This document shows positions 43,020-54,704 of a stretch of DNA of 64,000 nucleotides, piece by piece (positions within the stretch are counted from its first letter, which is position 1; each line of letters starts with the position of its first letter). The stretch is from Paraphaeosphaeria minitans (lineage: Eukaryota > Ascomycota > Dothideomycetes > Pleosporales > Didymosphaeriaceae): contig WJXW01000017.1 in the NCBI GenBank assembly GCA_015832175.1, forward strand, positions 620,001 through 684,000, given 5' to 3'. Under the pieces are notes generated by a model, which saw nothing but the letters and a program-made list of their open reading frames with translations, made no database searches and was not told the DNA's origin. The position numbers were made by a program, and so were the translations under genes.

Positions 43020-46000
43020 ATGGTCAAGATGCGCATACCCATTCGCGAGCAGCTCGGCTCCCTGGTGTTGTTGTCCTCGCTCATCGGCCTGGCCGTCATC
43101 GCCGTTGCAACATGGATTACCAACCACAACTTCGTGCTCGACGTCCGCTCCAATGCGCTCCAATTGCGAGCCTCGCTCAAGGCAGCACAGATTGCCTCCA
43201 GCCTGCTTGTCATGGAGACGACCGTGCGCCAGACAGCATCCCGTCTCGCCATCCAAAGCGCGCTGCAACGGTACGCCAGCTTTGGTAACAACACGGCTGA
43301 GAACTGGTCACGCGCAAGAGACGACTTGGATGCCATCTTCACCGGTGATGGAGACGCGCGCTTGGCTGTCCAGGCTGCGCTGTACCCAAAGAACTCGTCG
43401 GAAACAGCCCTCATCGCCATGACCAAGAACACAATGCAAGGCGTGCATCTGCCCGACTCCCCAAACGGAGCAACCGTCTTCTTTGGCGACAACTCCTCCT
43501 TCATCCCCGAGCTGTATCCCAAGTTCCAAACTTATGGGAACAGAGTTAATGACTCTTTTACCCAGTGGTTCGCCGAGTACGAGGGGCGCCAAATCCACGC
43601 CGGCAGCTTCTTGCTCAGCGGCCCTTATGCCGTCAACGATTCGCTCAGTCTTCTGTCCATCACGATGCCCATCATCAACAACACATCCAGCATCGACACC
43701 CTTGGCTGGTTGACTACGGTTTTGGACGCAAACCTTGTACAGAAAGTTGTCAACGCTTTGGAAGGCCTGGATCAGACTGGACTCACGATAATACTAGGGC
43801 CAAACAACGCGACCAACATGTTCCCAGCCGGTGTCGTGTTCAATGAGGATGCACCAAAAGATGAGTCCATCCGCTTCGTGCTACCCCCTACAAAGCGTCC
43901 CGGCCAGGCACGACATGGCGACAATGACAACCCCGAGCCCGATGCCCCCTTCGACTGGACCGACTATGTGGCCGTTCGACGAGGCTTCACCGTACGCACC
44001 GACACTGCAAGTAATGCCTGGTATGACATGTCTGTTCGCAATGAGCTCGGCAACCACGTTGCGGTCGGTTATGCAATCGTTCAAAACGCTTTGGTCGACT
44101 GGATGGTCCTGTTGGAGATGTCGCATGATGAGGTCTGGGCGCCAATCAGTCACCTTCGCACCTTGATCTTGGCCTGCGTTTTCGGCACCATGGGCGCTTT
44201 GTTGCTTCTGGTCTTTCCCGTCGCCCACTATTCTAGCCGACCCATCCGACGGCTTAGAGATGCCACCAAGAGATCAGTGTCACCGGCCGTCCTCGATGAG
44301 AGCAGCTTGGGATCCGAAGCGGACGGAGCCGATGACGAGCGGGATGATGCCGCACTTGCACGGAAAGAAGGCTGGATTGGCTCCATCGTTCATTACCGTC
44401 GGAACAAGAAAGTCAGCCGCGCAGAAAAAAGAGAAGCAGAGAGGAGGCGACAGTTTCGCATCCCGTCAAAAGTCAAAGACCGGAAGCACTTCATCCACGA
44501 TGAGCTCACGGATCTTACAAAGACTTTCAATGAAATGACGGACGAATTGATGATGCAATACGAGAGACTCGAAGAGAGAGTTCAGCAGAGGACGGCCGAG
44601 TTGGAGCAGAGCAAGAAAGCAGCCGAGGCAGCCAACGAGAGTAAAACGTTGTTCATCGCGAATATTTCACATGAGTTGAAGACCCCATTGAACGGTATCA
44701 TGGGCATGTGCGCAGTCTGCATGTCGGAAGACGACCCAGTCAAACTGAAGCGATCACTCGGGATCATTTACAAGAGCGGCGATCTACTCCTCAATCTGTT
44801 GACCGATCTGCTCACATTCAGGCAAGTGGCTTTTGAAGGCCTGTAATTCCTTTACACTGACCACGAGCACAGTAAAAACCAAGTCGGACAGCAAATAAGT
44901 TTAGACGAAAAAGAATTTCGGCTGCGAGATATTAGTTCCCAGGTTATAGCCATCTTTGAGCGACAAGCGAAAGAAGGGGGTATCAATCTGAGTGTCCAGT
45001 TCGAAGGACCGTACGATGCGAACATGGACGAGAGCGGTCGACCCATTGGGAAAGGAGATCTTGGGCCTTTCGGTCTCGGCCGCCTCAAAGATATGATACT
45101 CTATGGCGATCAGCATCGAATCCTCCAGGTGGTCATCAATCTAGTGTCGAACAGTCTCAAATTCACGCCGGCAGGAGGCTCCGTCACGATCTCTATTCGA
45201 TGTCTGGGGGAAGCCCAGCTGTCGGACAGCAGGAAGGCCTCTCTTCAGTCAAGGCACAGCTCAACGCGTGGCTCTAGGCGAGCTCGTGGTTCCAGCTCAG
45301 AGGTTGGGTCCGTATCGGTAAAGGGATCCCAGGATCATTACAGCACGGCTAACGTCATCAACGCGCATGACAGAGCGTTAGGATACCAGCATATGATGGG
45401 TCTAGATCGAGCTCCAACCCCGCCACCTGGGAGATGGCTAGCATTTGAGTTTGAGGTGCAAGACACTGGTCCCGGTATCCCAGAGCACATTCATGATAAG
45501 ATATTTGAGCCAGTAAGGGTCTGCCATGAACATGTGCATGTGCAAGTAGCTGACTGGAGGGTAGTTCGTACAAGGAGATCTTGGACTCAGCAAAAAGTAC
45601 GGCGGCACGGGATTGGGTCTGAGCATCTGCTCCCAGCTGGCTGGACTCATGAAAGGCACGATTTCGCTGCAAAGTGAAGTGGGGCAAGGAAGCGTGTTTA
45701 CCATGGCGATCCCTCTTAGACATCTCATGAACCGCGCCGACAGCACAGCAAGCTCGAGTAACATCAATCTCGGCCCCAACAGCGGACGGCAGAGCTTATC
45801 CAACGAGGATCAAGGTCAAATGATCAGAGACGATGCGCTCTCGGGTCGGTCGGTGCATTCGACGAACAGTGTTCCCATTGTACCAGTATCTGCGCCCTCA
45901 AACGGGCCGGTCGCTTTCGAGAGCGACTCGAAGCCCCGCCTGGTAGGCTTAAGTCAGCCGTTCTTCGCATCCAATCCTCCTTTGGAATCCCCCAATTCCC

Positions 46001-46687
46001 AAAAGAAGGCAATGGCGCGTGTAGAAGCCGAAGCCACACAAAGAGGCGACAAAGTCAGGGTTCTCGTGGCCGAAGACAACAAAACCAACCAGGAGGTTGT
46101 ATTGCGCATGCTCAAGCTTGAGGATGTGTACGATGTCACCGTGGCTAAAGATGGCCAAGAAGCCTTGGACAAAGTCAAAGAGAGCATGGAGAGCCACACT
46201 CCGTACAATCTCATCTTCATGGACGTCCAGATGCCCAATTTGGACGGTCTACAATCCACCCGGCTGATACGACAATCTGGGTTCAATGCGCCCATCGTAG
46301 CTTTGACCGCTGTAAGTTTTCCCCAACCGGACTTTTTGACCGCGACTGACCATCTCAAAGTACGCTGAAGAGCAGAACGTCAAAGAGTGCCTCGACTCTG
46401 GCATGGATTTCTTCTTGTCCAAACCCATCCGCCGTCCGGCACTAAAACATGTGCTGAAGACCTACTGCCCTCCCATACCGGAGGAGGAAGGCGAGGCAAC
46501 AACCCCGCCGATCGAGCGCTCGGGATTGAAAGCAAACGGAGGTGCAACAGCACCTGCCCAGGCGCGTGCTCCCGCAAGCAGCAGTGTCGGCAACACTTCA
46601 ACCGCAAGACTCGAACACAAAGACTCGCCGGCGATATCCCCGCTCGCGGGGCCGGCAAAGGGACCACTCCATTCCCCACCCTCGTAA
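43020..46687 (+). CDS. SLN1: Sln1-type hybrid histidine kinase (osmosensor)
   Basis: Exons: 43020-44821, 44873-45512, 45565-46311, 46361-46687; phases agree, giving 1171 aa. A first membrane segment (LVLLSSLIGLAVIAVATWI) is followed by an extracellular sensor of about 340 residues with several N-glycosylation-like sites, a second membrane segment (LRTLILACVFGTMGALLLLVF), a HAMP-like linker and coiled coil. The HisKA box is NISHELKTPLNGIMG (His551). Then come the N box (INLVSNSLKF), DTGPGIP, GGTGLGLS, and a receiver with FMDVQMPNLDG (Asp1034) and FFLSKP. Yeast Sln1 passes phosphate through Ypd1 to Ssk1 to control the HOG MAP kinase; that role is assumed here. Intron 1 is GC-AG (AG then GCAAGT at 44822). 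The leader is repeat-rich. Confidence 0.95.
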
Positions 46688-48194
46688 CGACCTGCCACCC
46701 ACTCCTTAATTTTTCTTTTCGCGTTTGCTACACACCCGATGCATCCTATACCCATACTTGCAAGCCACGTACGATTGTTTAATGTGCGTTTAGTTCTTTT
46801 CTGCTTCTTGTCCTGTTCAAGTAGAGTTGTTCTCTAGCAAAGCAAAGCGTGGCGTTGGTAGATGGTGCCAAAAGACAGGGCACACGCATGGAAAATCAGG
46901 CGTTTTTCTCTTCTCTTGGGCTATGAGTCAGTTGGCTCTTCGTTCGGTGTCATTTTAGGGTTAATCTTGCTAGCGGACTTGGGAAAGGCGGGTGGCGCTC
47001 TGTAGGCGAGGGAGAGGTGAGGAATTGACGAGGCCTGTCTGCCCCTTGTAGTTTTGACTATGAGACGTTTCTCTCTGCCGTGAAAGCGGACCGCTGTCGT
47101 GGTGGTGAACTGATGTGTCGTTGTCCAGGTCGAGCTTACTAATCCAGAGGCATGTGCGGATTCCATCGTTCCAACACGATGCTCGCCCGGTCGGTCTTCC
47201 ACTCATTGAACAAGCCTTCTCCAACAGGTTGCAGCTCGCTGAGCTTGGTGATGCGGATATGGTGGGTCGATGAGACTCATAGACTCGGTGTCTTACTAAC
47301 CTCGCTTGGACTAATTGCGTCAGGTTCACTGTATTCGTCACTGACATGTATCGCTGGAGATCGTTCTAAAATATTGTCACATAAGAGCTTTGAACGATTG
47401 TAGACGTCCAACGACTGAACGAAGATGACATCGTCGAGGTCGAAGGATCGTACTATCTTAGGGACCAATGGAGTTGCGAGCTATATCACGAGAGAATGAC
47501 GCAGTGTGCTTCAAGCCATGTCTTTTGCACGGCCAACTCTCTAGGCGTACCTTGAGTTACCTACTCATGACGTCCATCGTTACCCATGACCATGTCGTGT
47601 TGTGCTCTTAGGTGGGCTTCTACAAACAGCTCATCGAACCAGAGTCACAGTGCAGCTTCATGTCGTTTTAATGAAGCCGTTGCCGAGGCAGGGTACCGAG
47701 CCGTCCAGTTCATGTTGGACCAGGCTGTCGGTTAAATATGTGGCTGCCATACCAGGCTACCGAGCACCAGCTACAGAGGGTGCAGATCCCGAATTGAGCT
47801 GCCGTCTTGGGGAACACATTGGGGACAATTTACTCCCCGCCGGTTATATTTACATCCTCGTCGCAACCTGCCTAAAGCGCTAATGGTTCGTCGCTTTCCA
47901 CCATTGAAATATCAGTCTCTCTAACTCCTTGGCTTGTATCGAGAGTCTTGGACCGCGTGCAACGTCCTTTCAAAGTGTCTTTAACCTAACTCCTCATTTT
48001 CCAAAGCATCGGATGCTGCTGAGGTTGTGGGACGGAGCTGTTTCCTGCACTCAATTCTGTTTTAGGTTTGTTAGAGAATGTGGAAGTGCAGGTATAAAGG
48101 CTCGTCAAGGTCCCCTTGATTAGAAGATATCCGCAGAGCAGTTCTTGAGCGCAGGAATCAACACTTATCTAGACTTCCAATATAAAAAACCACC
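46688..48194. other. Intergenic, no gene seen
   Basis: This stretch holds the kinase 3' flank and the esterase promoter. Short frames only, with no motif or repeat worth listing. Confidence 0.5.
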
Positions 48195-49141
48195 ATGAGA
48201 GTACTCGAGTCCATCCTCGGTCTCTCGGCCTGCGCTGGGAGAGCGTGGGGAGCTCTGCAGCAGGTCACTGGCTTCGGCACGAACCCAACTGGCATTCAGA
48301 TGTATATCTCCGTGCCAGCCAAGGTGTCCACGAACCCCGCCATCATTGTTGCTGTAGGTCATTCGCTCCCCTTAATGCTGGGTCGGAACGAAACTTACAA
48401 AGTGTGAAGCTCCATCCTTGCGGCGGAACTGCTTCTCAATGGTACAGCGGCACCAAGTTGCCATCATATTCGGAAAGCAGCGGCTTCATCCTCATCTACC
48501 CCCAGACAACGAAATACTCCAACTGCTGGGACGTCAACAACGCAGGCTCCCTCACCCACGGCGGCAACGGAGACGCCCTCGGCATCACCAGCATGGTCAC
48601 CCACACCCTCACCAAATACAACGGCGACAAATCCAAAGTCTTCGTCATGGGCGGCTCCTCGGGCGCCATGATGTCCAACGTCATGGTCGGCTCCTACCCA
48701 GACGTCTTCGCCGCCGGCGCCGCCTACTCCGGCGTCGCATTCGGCTGCTTCGCCGGCTCCAAAAGCGACCCCACCCCCTTCGGCGCCAACCAGACTTGCG
48801 CCCAGGGCCTCGTCCGCTCAGCCGACGACTGGGCCGCTTTCGTGCACAATGCGTATCCCGGGTACGCGGGGAAACGCCCGCGGTTCCTCGTCGCTCACGG
48901 CCTCGCTGATACCCTTGTCCGGCCGCAGTGCGCGTATGAGACGCTCAAGCAGTGGGCTAGGGTGCTTGGGGTTGTTAATACGGCGAACCAGACGGGTGCT
49001 GGCGTCGAAGAGGGGGCGCAGTATACCAAGATGGTTTACGGGGATACGAATCAGTTGGTGGGGTACTTTGGGCAGGGCGTGGGTCACATTGCGCCGGTGG
49101 TGGAGTCTGTCATGCTCAAGTTCTTCGGCATCGTAGGATGA
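48195..49141 (+). CDS. Secreted acetylxylan esterase, CE1 / PHB-depolymerase family
   Basis: Exons 48195-48353 and 48410-49141 give 296 aa. A signal peptide is likely (about 19 residues ending in RAWG-A). The enzyme removes acetyl groups from xylan in plant cell walls. CE1 marks: GFGTNPTGIQMYISVP near the start, HPCGG, FILIYPQTTKYSNCWDV, the nucleophile elbow GGSSGAMMSN with Ser136, VAHGLADTLV with the probable acid, and GVGHIAP with the catalytic His. The intron falls between the conserved IIVA and LHPCGG, and its donor GTAGGT and acceptor AAG give the right phase. No carbohydrate-binding module is present, so this is the single-domain form common in filamentous ascomycetes. Confidence 0.92.
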
Positions 49142-50583
49142 AGGTTGAAATCGGCGTGTAGGTACATCAAGTAGGTAGCGGTAGGAGTGAGCAGATCGGA
49201 ATGTCCATCTTACCTATATGATCTCGTGGCGGTTTTTGACTCTTTTCGATGCGACCTATGTGCTTTTCACCAAAGGGAAATAGCTTGACGACTGTGGCTG
49301 GTGAGCTGATACAAAACCTTTGGTCAGAAACTTTCTCCAGCAAATTTCCCCTCAAGATTGCCTCCAGCGCTGAAACTATGCTGCTGAGCAACTGCGTCTT
49401 GCCATCTTTCTCTTTGCAGATGACCTGCCACAGCTCTCTGGTCTGCTCGGAATCTTCGTACGCGAGACTCGTGGGGAAATGTTTGCACACGCCCCGAGAA
49501 AAGCTCATGCGTTGGGATACGGAATCCTTTGCTGAGGGATACAGGCCACGAGCCAAAGCTTGGAAATGACATGCTCAAGGTCTCCACCGTAGTTTTTCGT
49601 TGATGGTATGTCGGTCCATCGCGGATCTACGGACAGTAGACCCCTGAATGAGGCTTGTGAGGCGGAAACTGGAAGTAAGTAGATCCCATGGCCCGGTAAC
49701 GATGGGTCTCGGGGTAGGTGAACATGTCTTGGAGTGAAGCAAGAAGAAGGACTTATCGGATGAATGATTGAATGGTTGAATGATTGAATGATTGAATGAT
49801 TGAATGATTGAATGATTGAATGATTGAATGGTTGAATGATTGAATGATTGAATGATTGAATGGTTGAATGATTGAATGATTGAATGATTGAATGATTGAA
49901 TGATTGAATGATTGAATGATTGAATGATTGAATGATTGAATGATTGAATGGTTGAATGACTGATTGATTCACCTACGTACCCATAACCCTTCACATAGAG
50001 TGTAATCCGCGTGTTTTGCTCACGTGAGAATCGGATGATGGACAGGCCGACAACATTCCAACTTGCAACACTGGATTCCGGTCGTTTGAAAAAACACCTT
50101 CTGGATGGGCTGCACCGTCGCTTGCACACGCGGCGGTTTCGACGGTCCTCTCGCCCTGAAGTGCACGAGCGACGGCTCGGCAAGTTTTCCGGGGGAGGGA
50201 GAACACTGGCTGAGGACGCGGGCATGCAGACCAGTATTCGGGTTTAGAGCTCAGGCGCAGTGTTGAGAGCAGAAGATGTTGGGATTGCGTGGGTATGCGT
50301 CGCGGACTGGTGTCGTTGAAGCACCGTAGGTATGGCATGGCCTGGTCTGGCAAATATTGTGGGTTTTCAATGAATTGTTGAAAAATTGATTGATATCAGA
50401 GCTATTTTGAAAATAGAGGTGGTTGAATGCGTGCGAGCGAGCCGTCGCTCTAAGGTCTCCATCGTCGTAGCCTCCAGCCACGAGACCAGCCAGGCGGTAG
50501 TGCAGTTTTCGCAACACACTAACCTCACGATATACATCGCGACATCTCCCTCTACTATGACAGATGCCTAGCTAGCGGACCAT
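49142..50583. other. Intergenic with octamer satellite, no gene seen
   Basis: The open frames here, including a minus-strand frame of SIIQSFNH units, are products of the repeat at 49761-49960. No other coding signal is seen. Confidence 0.6.
49761..49960. repeat. TGAATGAT octamer satellite, 25 units
   Basis: Twenty-five perfectly spaced eight-base units. Nearly all are TGAATGAT; units 2, 9, 13 and 24 are TGAATGGT and unit 25 is TGAATGAC. There are no insertions or deletions in 200 bases. On the minus strand it reads as an open repeat of eight amino acids. Confidence 0.97.
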
Positions 50584-51741
50584 CTATTTGCTAATGTCCT
50601 TTCCCCAGATCTCATTCGCAATCTCCACATTCAACCTAACCTTCGCCCACTGCTCCTCCTCGCTCAACTCGTTCCCCTCCACCGTACTGCTAAACCCACA
50701 CTGGTGGCTCAAACACAGCTGCTCCAGTCCCTTGGGCGCAATCTTCGCCGCCTGCTTCAACCGCTCCACAATCTCCGCCTTGTCGTCCAGCCCCGCCTTC
50801 TTCGAGCTCATCAGCCCCAGCACAACGACCTTGTGCTCGGGAAGGTGACGGAGGGGCGCGAAGTCGCCGGACCGAGCGTCGTCGTATTCAAGGAAGTAGG
50901 CGTCGACGTTGAGCTCCTTGAAGAGGACTTCGGCGACGGGCTCGTAGCCGCCGGACGCGAACCACTTGCTGCGGTAGTTGCCGCGGCAGAGATGGATGCC
51001 GATTTTCATATCGGCGGGCCGCTTGGAGATGGCGGCGTTGATGAGCGCGGCGTACTTGCGGGGCAGCGTCGCGAGGTCCTCGTTGCGGTCCTCGGCCTGC
51101 TTGCGCATGTCCGGGTCGCAGAGGTACGCGAGGTTGGTGTCATCGAGTTGCACGAAGCGGCAGCCGGCCTGGTACAGGCTGTCGAGCTCCTCCTGGTATA
51201 CGCGCGCTAGGTCCTCGAAGAACTCATCGAGGTCCGGGTACGCTTCGATGTCAATGCTGGCGCGGCCGCCGCGGAAGTGGACCATGGTGGGCGACGGGAT
51301 GCACACCTTTGTAGTGGCACCACCGCCCTGCTTCTTGATCTGCTCCTCGAGGAACATGAAGTCCTCGACCTGGATGGGCTTGGGGTGGCCGAGCTTGCCG
51401 GTGACGGCGAGCACAGGCGGCGAGAAGCCGTGCGGGCGGATGAGCCCGGTCTGGCCCTTGATCTCGATGCCCTCCAGATGCTGGAGGAAGTCGAGGTGGA
51501 AATACGCGCGGCGGAACTCGCCATCGGTCACGGAGCGCAGGCCATTCTCGATCTGCTGCTGGGCAACGACTGCGACGGCGGCGTCTTCGACTTTGCGAAG
51601 CTCAGTCGTGTTCGACTTGTCGTTTGCGACAGCTTCGCGGGCGTCGAGCACCGTCTTGGGACGCAAGAAGGAGCCTACGTGGTCCGCTCTGTATACACCG
51701 AACGGAAGAGGCATCTTGATGTCTTTTGTCTGCGCGTTCAT
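50584..51741 (-). CDS. Cobalamin-independent methionine synthase-like (UROD/MetE superfamily) protein
   Basis: A single exon of 385 aa from the ATG at 51741 (a longer reading from 51789 adds an unlikely leader). It corresponds to the C-terminal catalytic barrel of MetE without the N-terminal half, like bacterial YxjG/YxjH. Motifs: RADHVGSFLRPK near the start, TDGEFRR, the acidic FVQLDDTNLAYL, IGIHLCRGNYRSKW with a His-x-Cys, and LSHQCGFSST with a second Cys; His, Cys and Cys are the expected zinc ligands that activate a thiol substrate. The likely reaction is methyl transfer to a thiol or a related C-S step; substrates in fungi are unknown. Neighbours give no pathway clue. Confidence 0.85.
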   Translation of the reverse strand: MNAQTKDIKMPLPFGVYRADHVGSFLRPKTVLDAREAVANDKSNTTELRKVEDAAVAVVAQQQIENGLRSVTDGEFRRAYFHLDFLQHLEGIEIKGQTGLIRPHGFSPPVLAVTGKLGHPKPIQVEDFMFLEEQIKKQGGGATTKVCIPSPTMVHFRGGRASIDIEAYPDLDEFFEDLARVYQEELDSLYQAGCRFVQLDDTNLAYLCDPDMRKQAEDRNEDLATLPRKYAALINAAISKRPADMKIGIHLCRGNYRSKWFASGGYEPVAEVLFKELNVDAYFLEYDDARSGDFAPLRHLPEHKVVVLGLMSSKKAGLDDKAEIVERLKQAAKIAPKGLEQLCLSHQCGFSSTVEGNELSEEEQWAKVRLNVEIANEIWGKDISK

Positions 51742-52449
51742 GTCAGCTTCCGATGCAGTTCCCAGCCATGCATTCCCGCTCCCACGCACCTCACGAGGTT
51801 CAATCCGAGTATGGCTTGGGTGAAGAAGAAATCGAGACCAGAACCAGCTGCACCAAAGCGCCCCTCGGGCCCTAGATAATAGCTACGCTGATACGAAAAT
51901 TTCGCTTGACCCGAGACATCGTGAGGTACGTACCCCACCGCGGCAGTTGGGAAGGGAGGGGCTAAGGAAGCTATGCGATGCCGAGGAGACGCACCCGGAC
52001 CCTGAAAGGTACCCCTTGAGCCAATCTCGCTGCACACGTGCCGCCTACCAAAGGAACTCCCGGGTTTCTCCAGGGCTGAATCCAAGAATGACCGCAGCAT
52101 GCATCGGGGAGGTCTCCTTGGGTACTGCAGGTATGGCGCCATGTGTCGGAGAGGCTGATGTGGGATGGCGATTGGCGGGCTATCTCGGCCCCCGTGTGGA
52201 AAGCATCACAACATTGCAGGTGTATTTGTCCGAGTTCCATGTCTTCAGGTAAATCTCGGGGTATCACTTATGCTAGCACGTCCTCTTCCGCCTGCGCGCT
52301 ACATCTGGGCCCCAGTTATGACGCATCTGCAATGTTTCCGACCAAATGACTTGTGAAGTGCGATGAATCCGCGGTACAACTCCAGACCCGAGATCAACAA
52401 CGCTGGGTTACCTACCAAGTATTGGGCATTCGAGCTTGGTACCATGCTG
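51742..52449. other. Intergenic, no gene seen
   Basis: About 0.7 kb separate the MetE-like gene start from the end of the next minus-strand gene. No coding frame is recognised. Confidence 0.5.
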
Positions 52450-54704
52450 CTACACCGCTGCTTTCAGAAGCTTAGGCTCGACCAACTCGCCAAACATGCC
52501 CTCCCAAACGCCGTCGTCTTCATCTTCGTCCTCGTCGTTCATCCGGAAGCCACTCACGGCGTTCTTGACTGAATGGCCCCTTTCATCCAACCTCTCACTC
52601 GCCTTGGCCGGGATGTCGCGATTCGCAAGCTTCAGTCTGAAAGTTCCCGCCCCATGCCCCGAGTCACCTTCCTTCTCAACAGTTGCTGTCTTGTATTCGC
52701 TAATATGCGGAGTGACCGTCACAGGATCGATGGCGTAAACCTTGAAAACAACGACCGCGCCGACTTGTACATCATGTGGCTGCAGCGTGGGGAGCGTCTC
52801 GACATCCTCGGGAAGTGCTGGCAAATCGCTCTTCGCAGCTAGCTCTACTTCCTGTAAAATCTGCGATTCAGCAGCATCTGTAGGGTCGGAAGCTGCCTTC
52901 ATGGTTTTGGGTGAGTCGCCGTAGTCGAGAACAGGTGTATCCTCCGGCTCTTGGTCTTCATTATCGTAGACCAGTAGCTCAGTCGCTTGCTCACTTTCCC
53001 TCGCCTTCTTCTTCTGCTTGGCTTGCTTCTTCTCGCGCATCAGCTTGCTGGCCGGGTCCCAATGTTGCTTGAACGGGAATGGAGGAGCACTGAGTTCGTG
53101 TTCTTCATCCCAGCACTCGAACGCGGACAGGCTGATTCCTGATTTCCAAAAGTCAGTGTCAGAAGCGCCTTCAGGCTCTGGATCGGCAACCGGGGGTTTC
53201 ATTGGTTTTATTTTTCGCTCGATGTTTACAGCCTGGCGCTGGAGGATGCGACCAATGGCCGACACATTAGGTCGAAGCCGTTTGGTGGGTGGTGTCGGGG
53301 TTGCAGCACCCCCCTTGGACGAGAAGGCATCTGGCATGGCTGGTGAAGCGCTCACGCTTACAGTTTGCTCGGTTTGTTCTCCGATGGAAGACCATGATTC
53401 GACCGGAGTCATTTCCACGTCGGTCGCAGTGTCCGCTAGTCTTGCCATGAGTTCCTCTCTTCGTCGTTCGAGCTCTGCAGATTCGTCCGCCTGTGTCTGA
53501 GTATTTTGGTCCTCTGCATCCTCGCCTAGTCGTTTTCTCTTTCCCGTCGATTTGGACATGGTATGTGCTGGTGTTGGGGTTAATGGGCTCGGCTGTTTAC
53601 GTATCCCAAGATAATCTTGTAGATCGGCGTAGGTAGCATCATGATGTAGTTTACCTTCTGCTTTAAGTCTCTTGAGCTTTATTAATTGTTTGCGCCTGAA
53701 ATTTCTCCTGCGTGTGTCTTTTGAGCCAGACCACGGCGGCACAGGGGGCTTTGAGGAAAGTACCTCAGGTGAAGAGCTGGCGCTGTCGCTATCTGAATCG
53801 GAGTCGGTCGAATCTGAATCGCTATCAGATTCCGAGTCGGAGTCTGCGCTGGCCTCAGCCTTCGGGTTCGCTTGCGATGTATCAGACTCTGAAGACGAAT
53901 CCGAGCTGGCATCGGTCGCGGATGCTGATGATGTATCTGAGGCTTCGTGTTCTGGCGAGCGCCGTCGTTCATTCGATTTGCTGGCCTGTGCAGAAGGTTC
54001 AGAAGCCGCCGAAGAAGTGTCGTCGTCGCTGTCGGAGTTTACCGAGCCCTCACTAACATGCCCGAGAACAAAGTCTTCGTCGTCTTCACTGTCTTCCGAA
54101 CCTTCGTCCACTGCCTGCGAAAATTGCACTTCTTTTTTCTTCTTCTTTGCGCCGGTACTACCCACGGGAGCCTGCGCTTCAATAGCTGCTGCGCTGACGC
54201 CTGTCGATTCCGGTGCATCGGTGCCTGCAACAGTATCCTCGTCGAGCCGAAGGCGTTTCCGCGGCGGGATGGTTACGGCGGGGCGGAGCGGTTGCCTTAG
54301 GAAGGGACGACCAAAAGGTATGCCGTCAACGAGGTGGCGTCCGTCGTCTGTGATCTGGGTGCGCCCACAGAGCGTGCGAGAGCGGACTTCGGCGGTAAGG
54401 AGAGGTCGGATACTGTGTGCAGCCATTAGCGGAGCTCTGTAGGATTGCGCGAATGAACTTGCGAGAGGCGGTCGTCTTCTTTCAGTGTCAGCAGAACAGG
54501 CGAGAAGTGAAGGCATTCAAATCCCTCGAGTTCGACAATGTAGTCCTCCAGACCCCACTGCTCAGCTTCCAGCGGTAAAATCCGGTCGACATCCTCGAGT
54601 AGTCGCGCGAACGTGTAGGCTTGCGCGCTCGCTGTGTCTGGGACGCTCCAGAGGATATTCGAGACAGGCAAATTGTTGCGCTGCACGCTAAGTCGGAGGC
54701 GCAT
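52450..54704 (-). CDS. Acidic nuclear protein with coilin-like N- and C-terminal domains
   Basis: Exons 54704-54463 and 54412-52450 give 734 aa. The N-terminal 85 residues begin MRLRLSVQ, contain an LEDV helix, GLEDYIVELEGFECLHF and TLKEDDRLSIRPL; the order and spacing resemble the N-terminal domain of coilin (RLRL, then MEGFVLPP, then LKDKDIV). A long middle is made of Ser/Asp/Glu runs and basic patches (PPRKRLRLDED, KKKKKEV, TRRRNFRRKQLIKLKRL), typical of nucleolar or Cajal-body proteins. Near the C-terminus VGAVVVFKVYAID followed by PHISEYKTATVE resembles the Tudor-like end of coilin. The single intron (54462-54413) begins with GC (TC then GCAAGT) and is the only choice that keeps frame. 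I believe the N-terminal domain corresponds to a fungal DUF, but cannot verify the name. Confidence 0.75.

Noticed and set aside
49505..50225. Minus-strand open frames made of SIIQSFNH repeats, resembling a repeat protein
   Set aside because: An 8-base repeat with no stop in the given frame necessarily produces such a protein; flanks carry no coding signal.
53672..54442. 256-codon plus-strand frame rich in Ser and Glu opposite the coilin-like gene
   Set aside because: It is the antisense of the Ser/Asp/Glu repeat region of that gene; such regions stay open on both strands.
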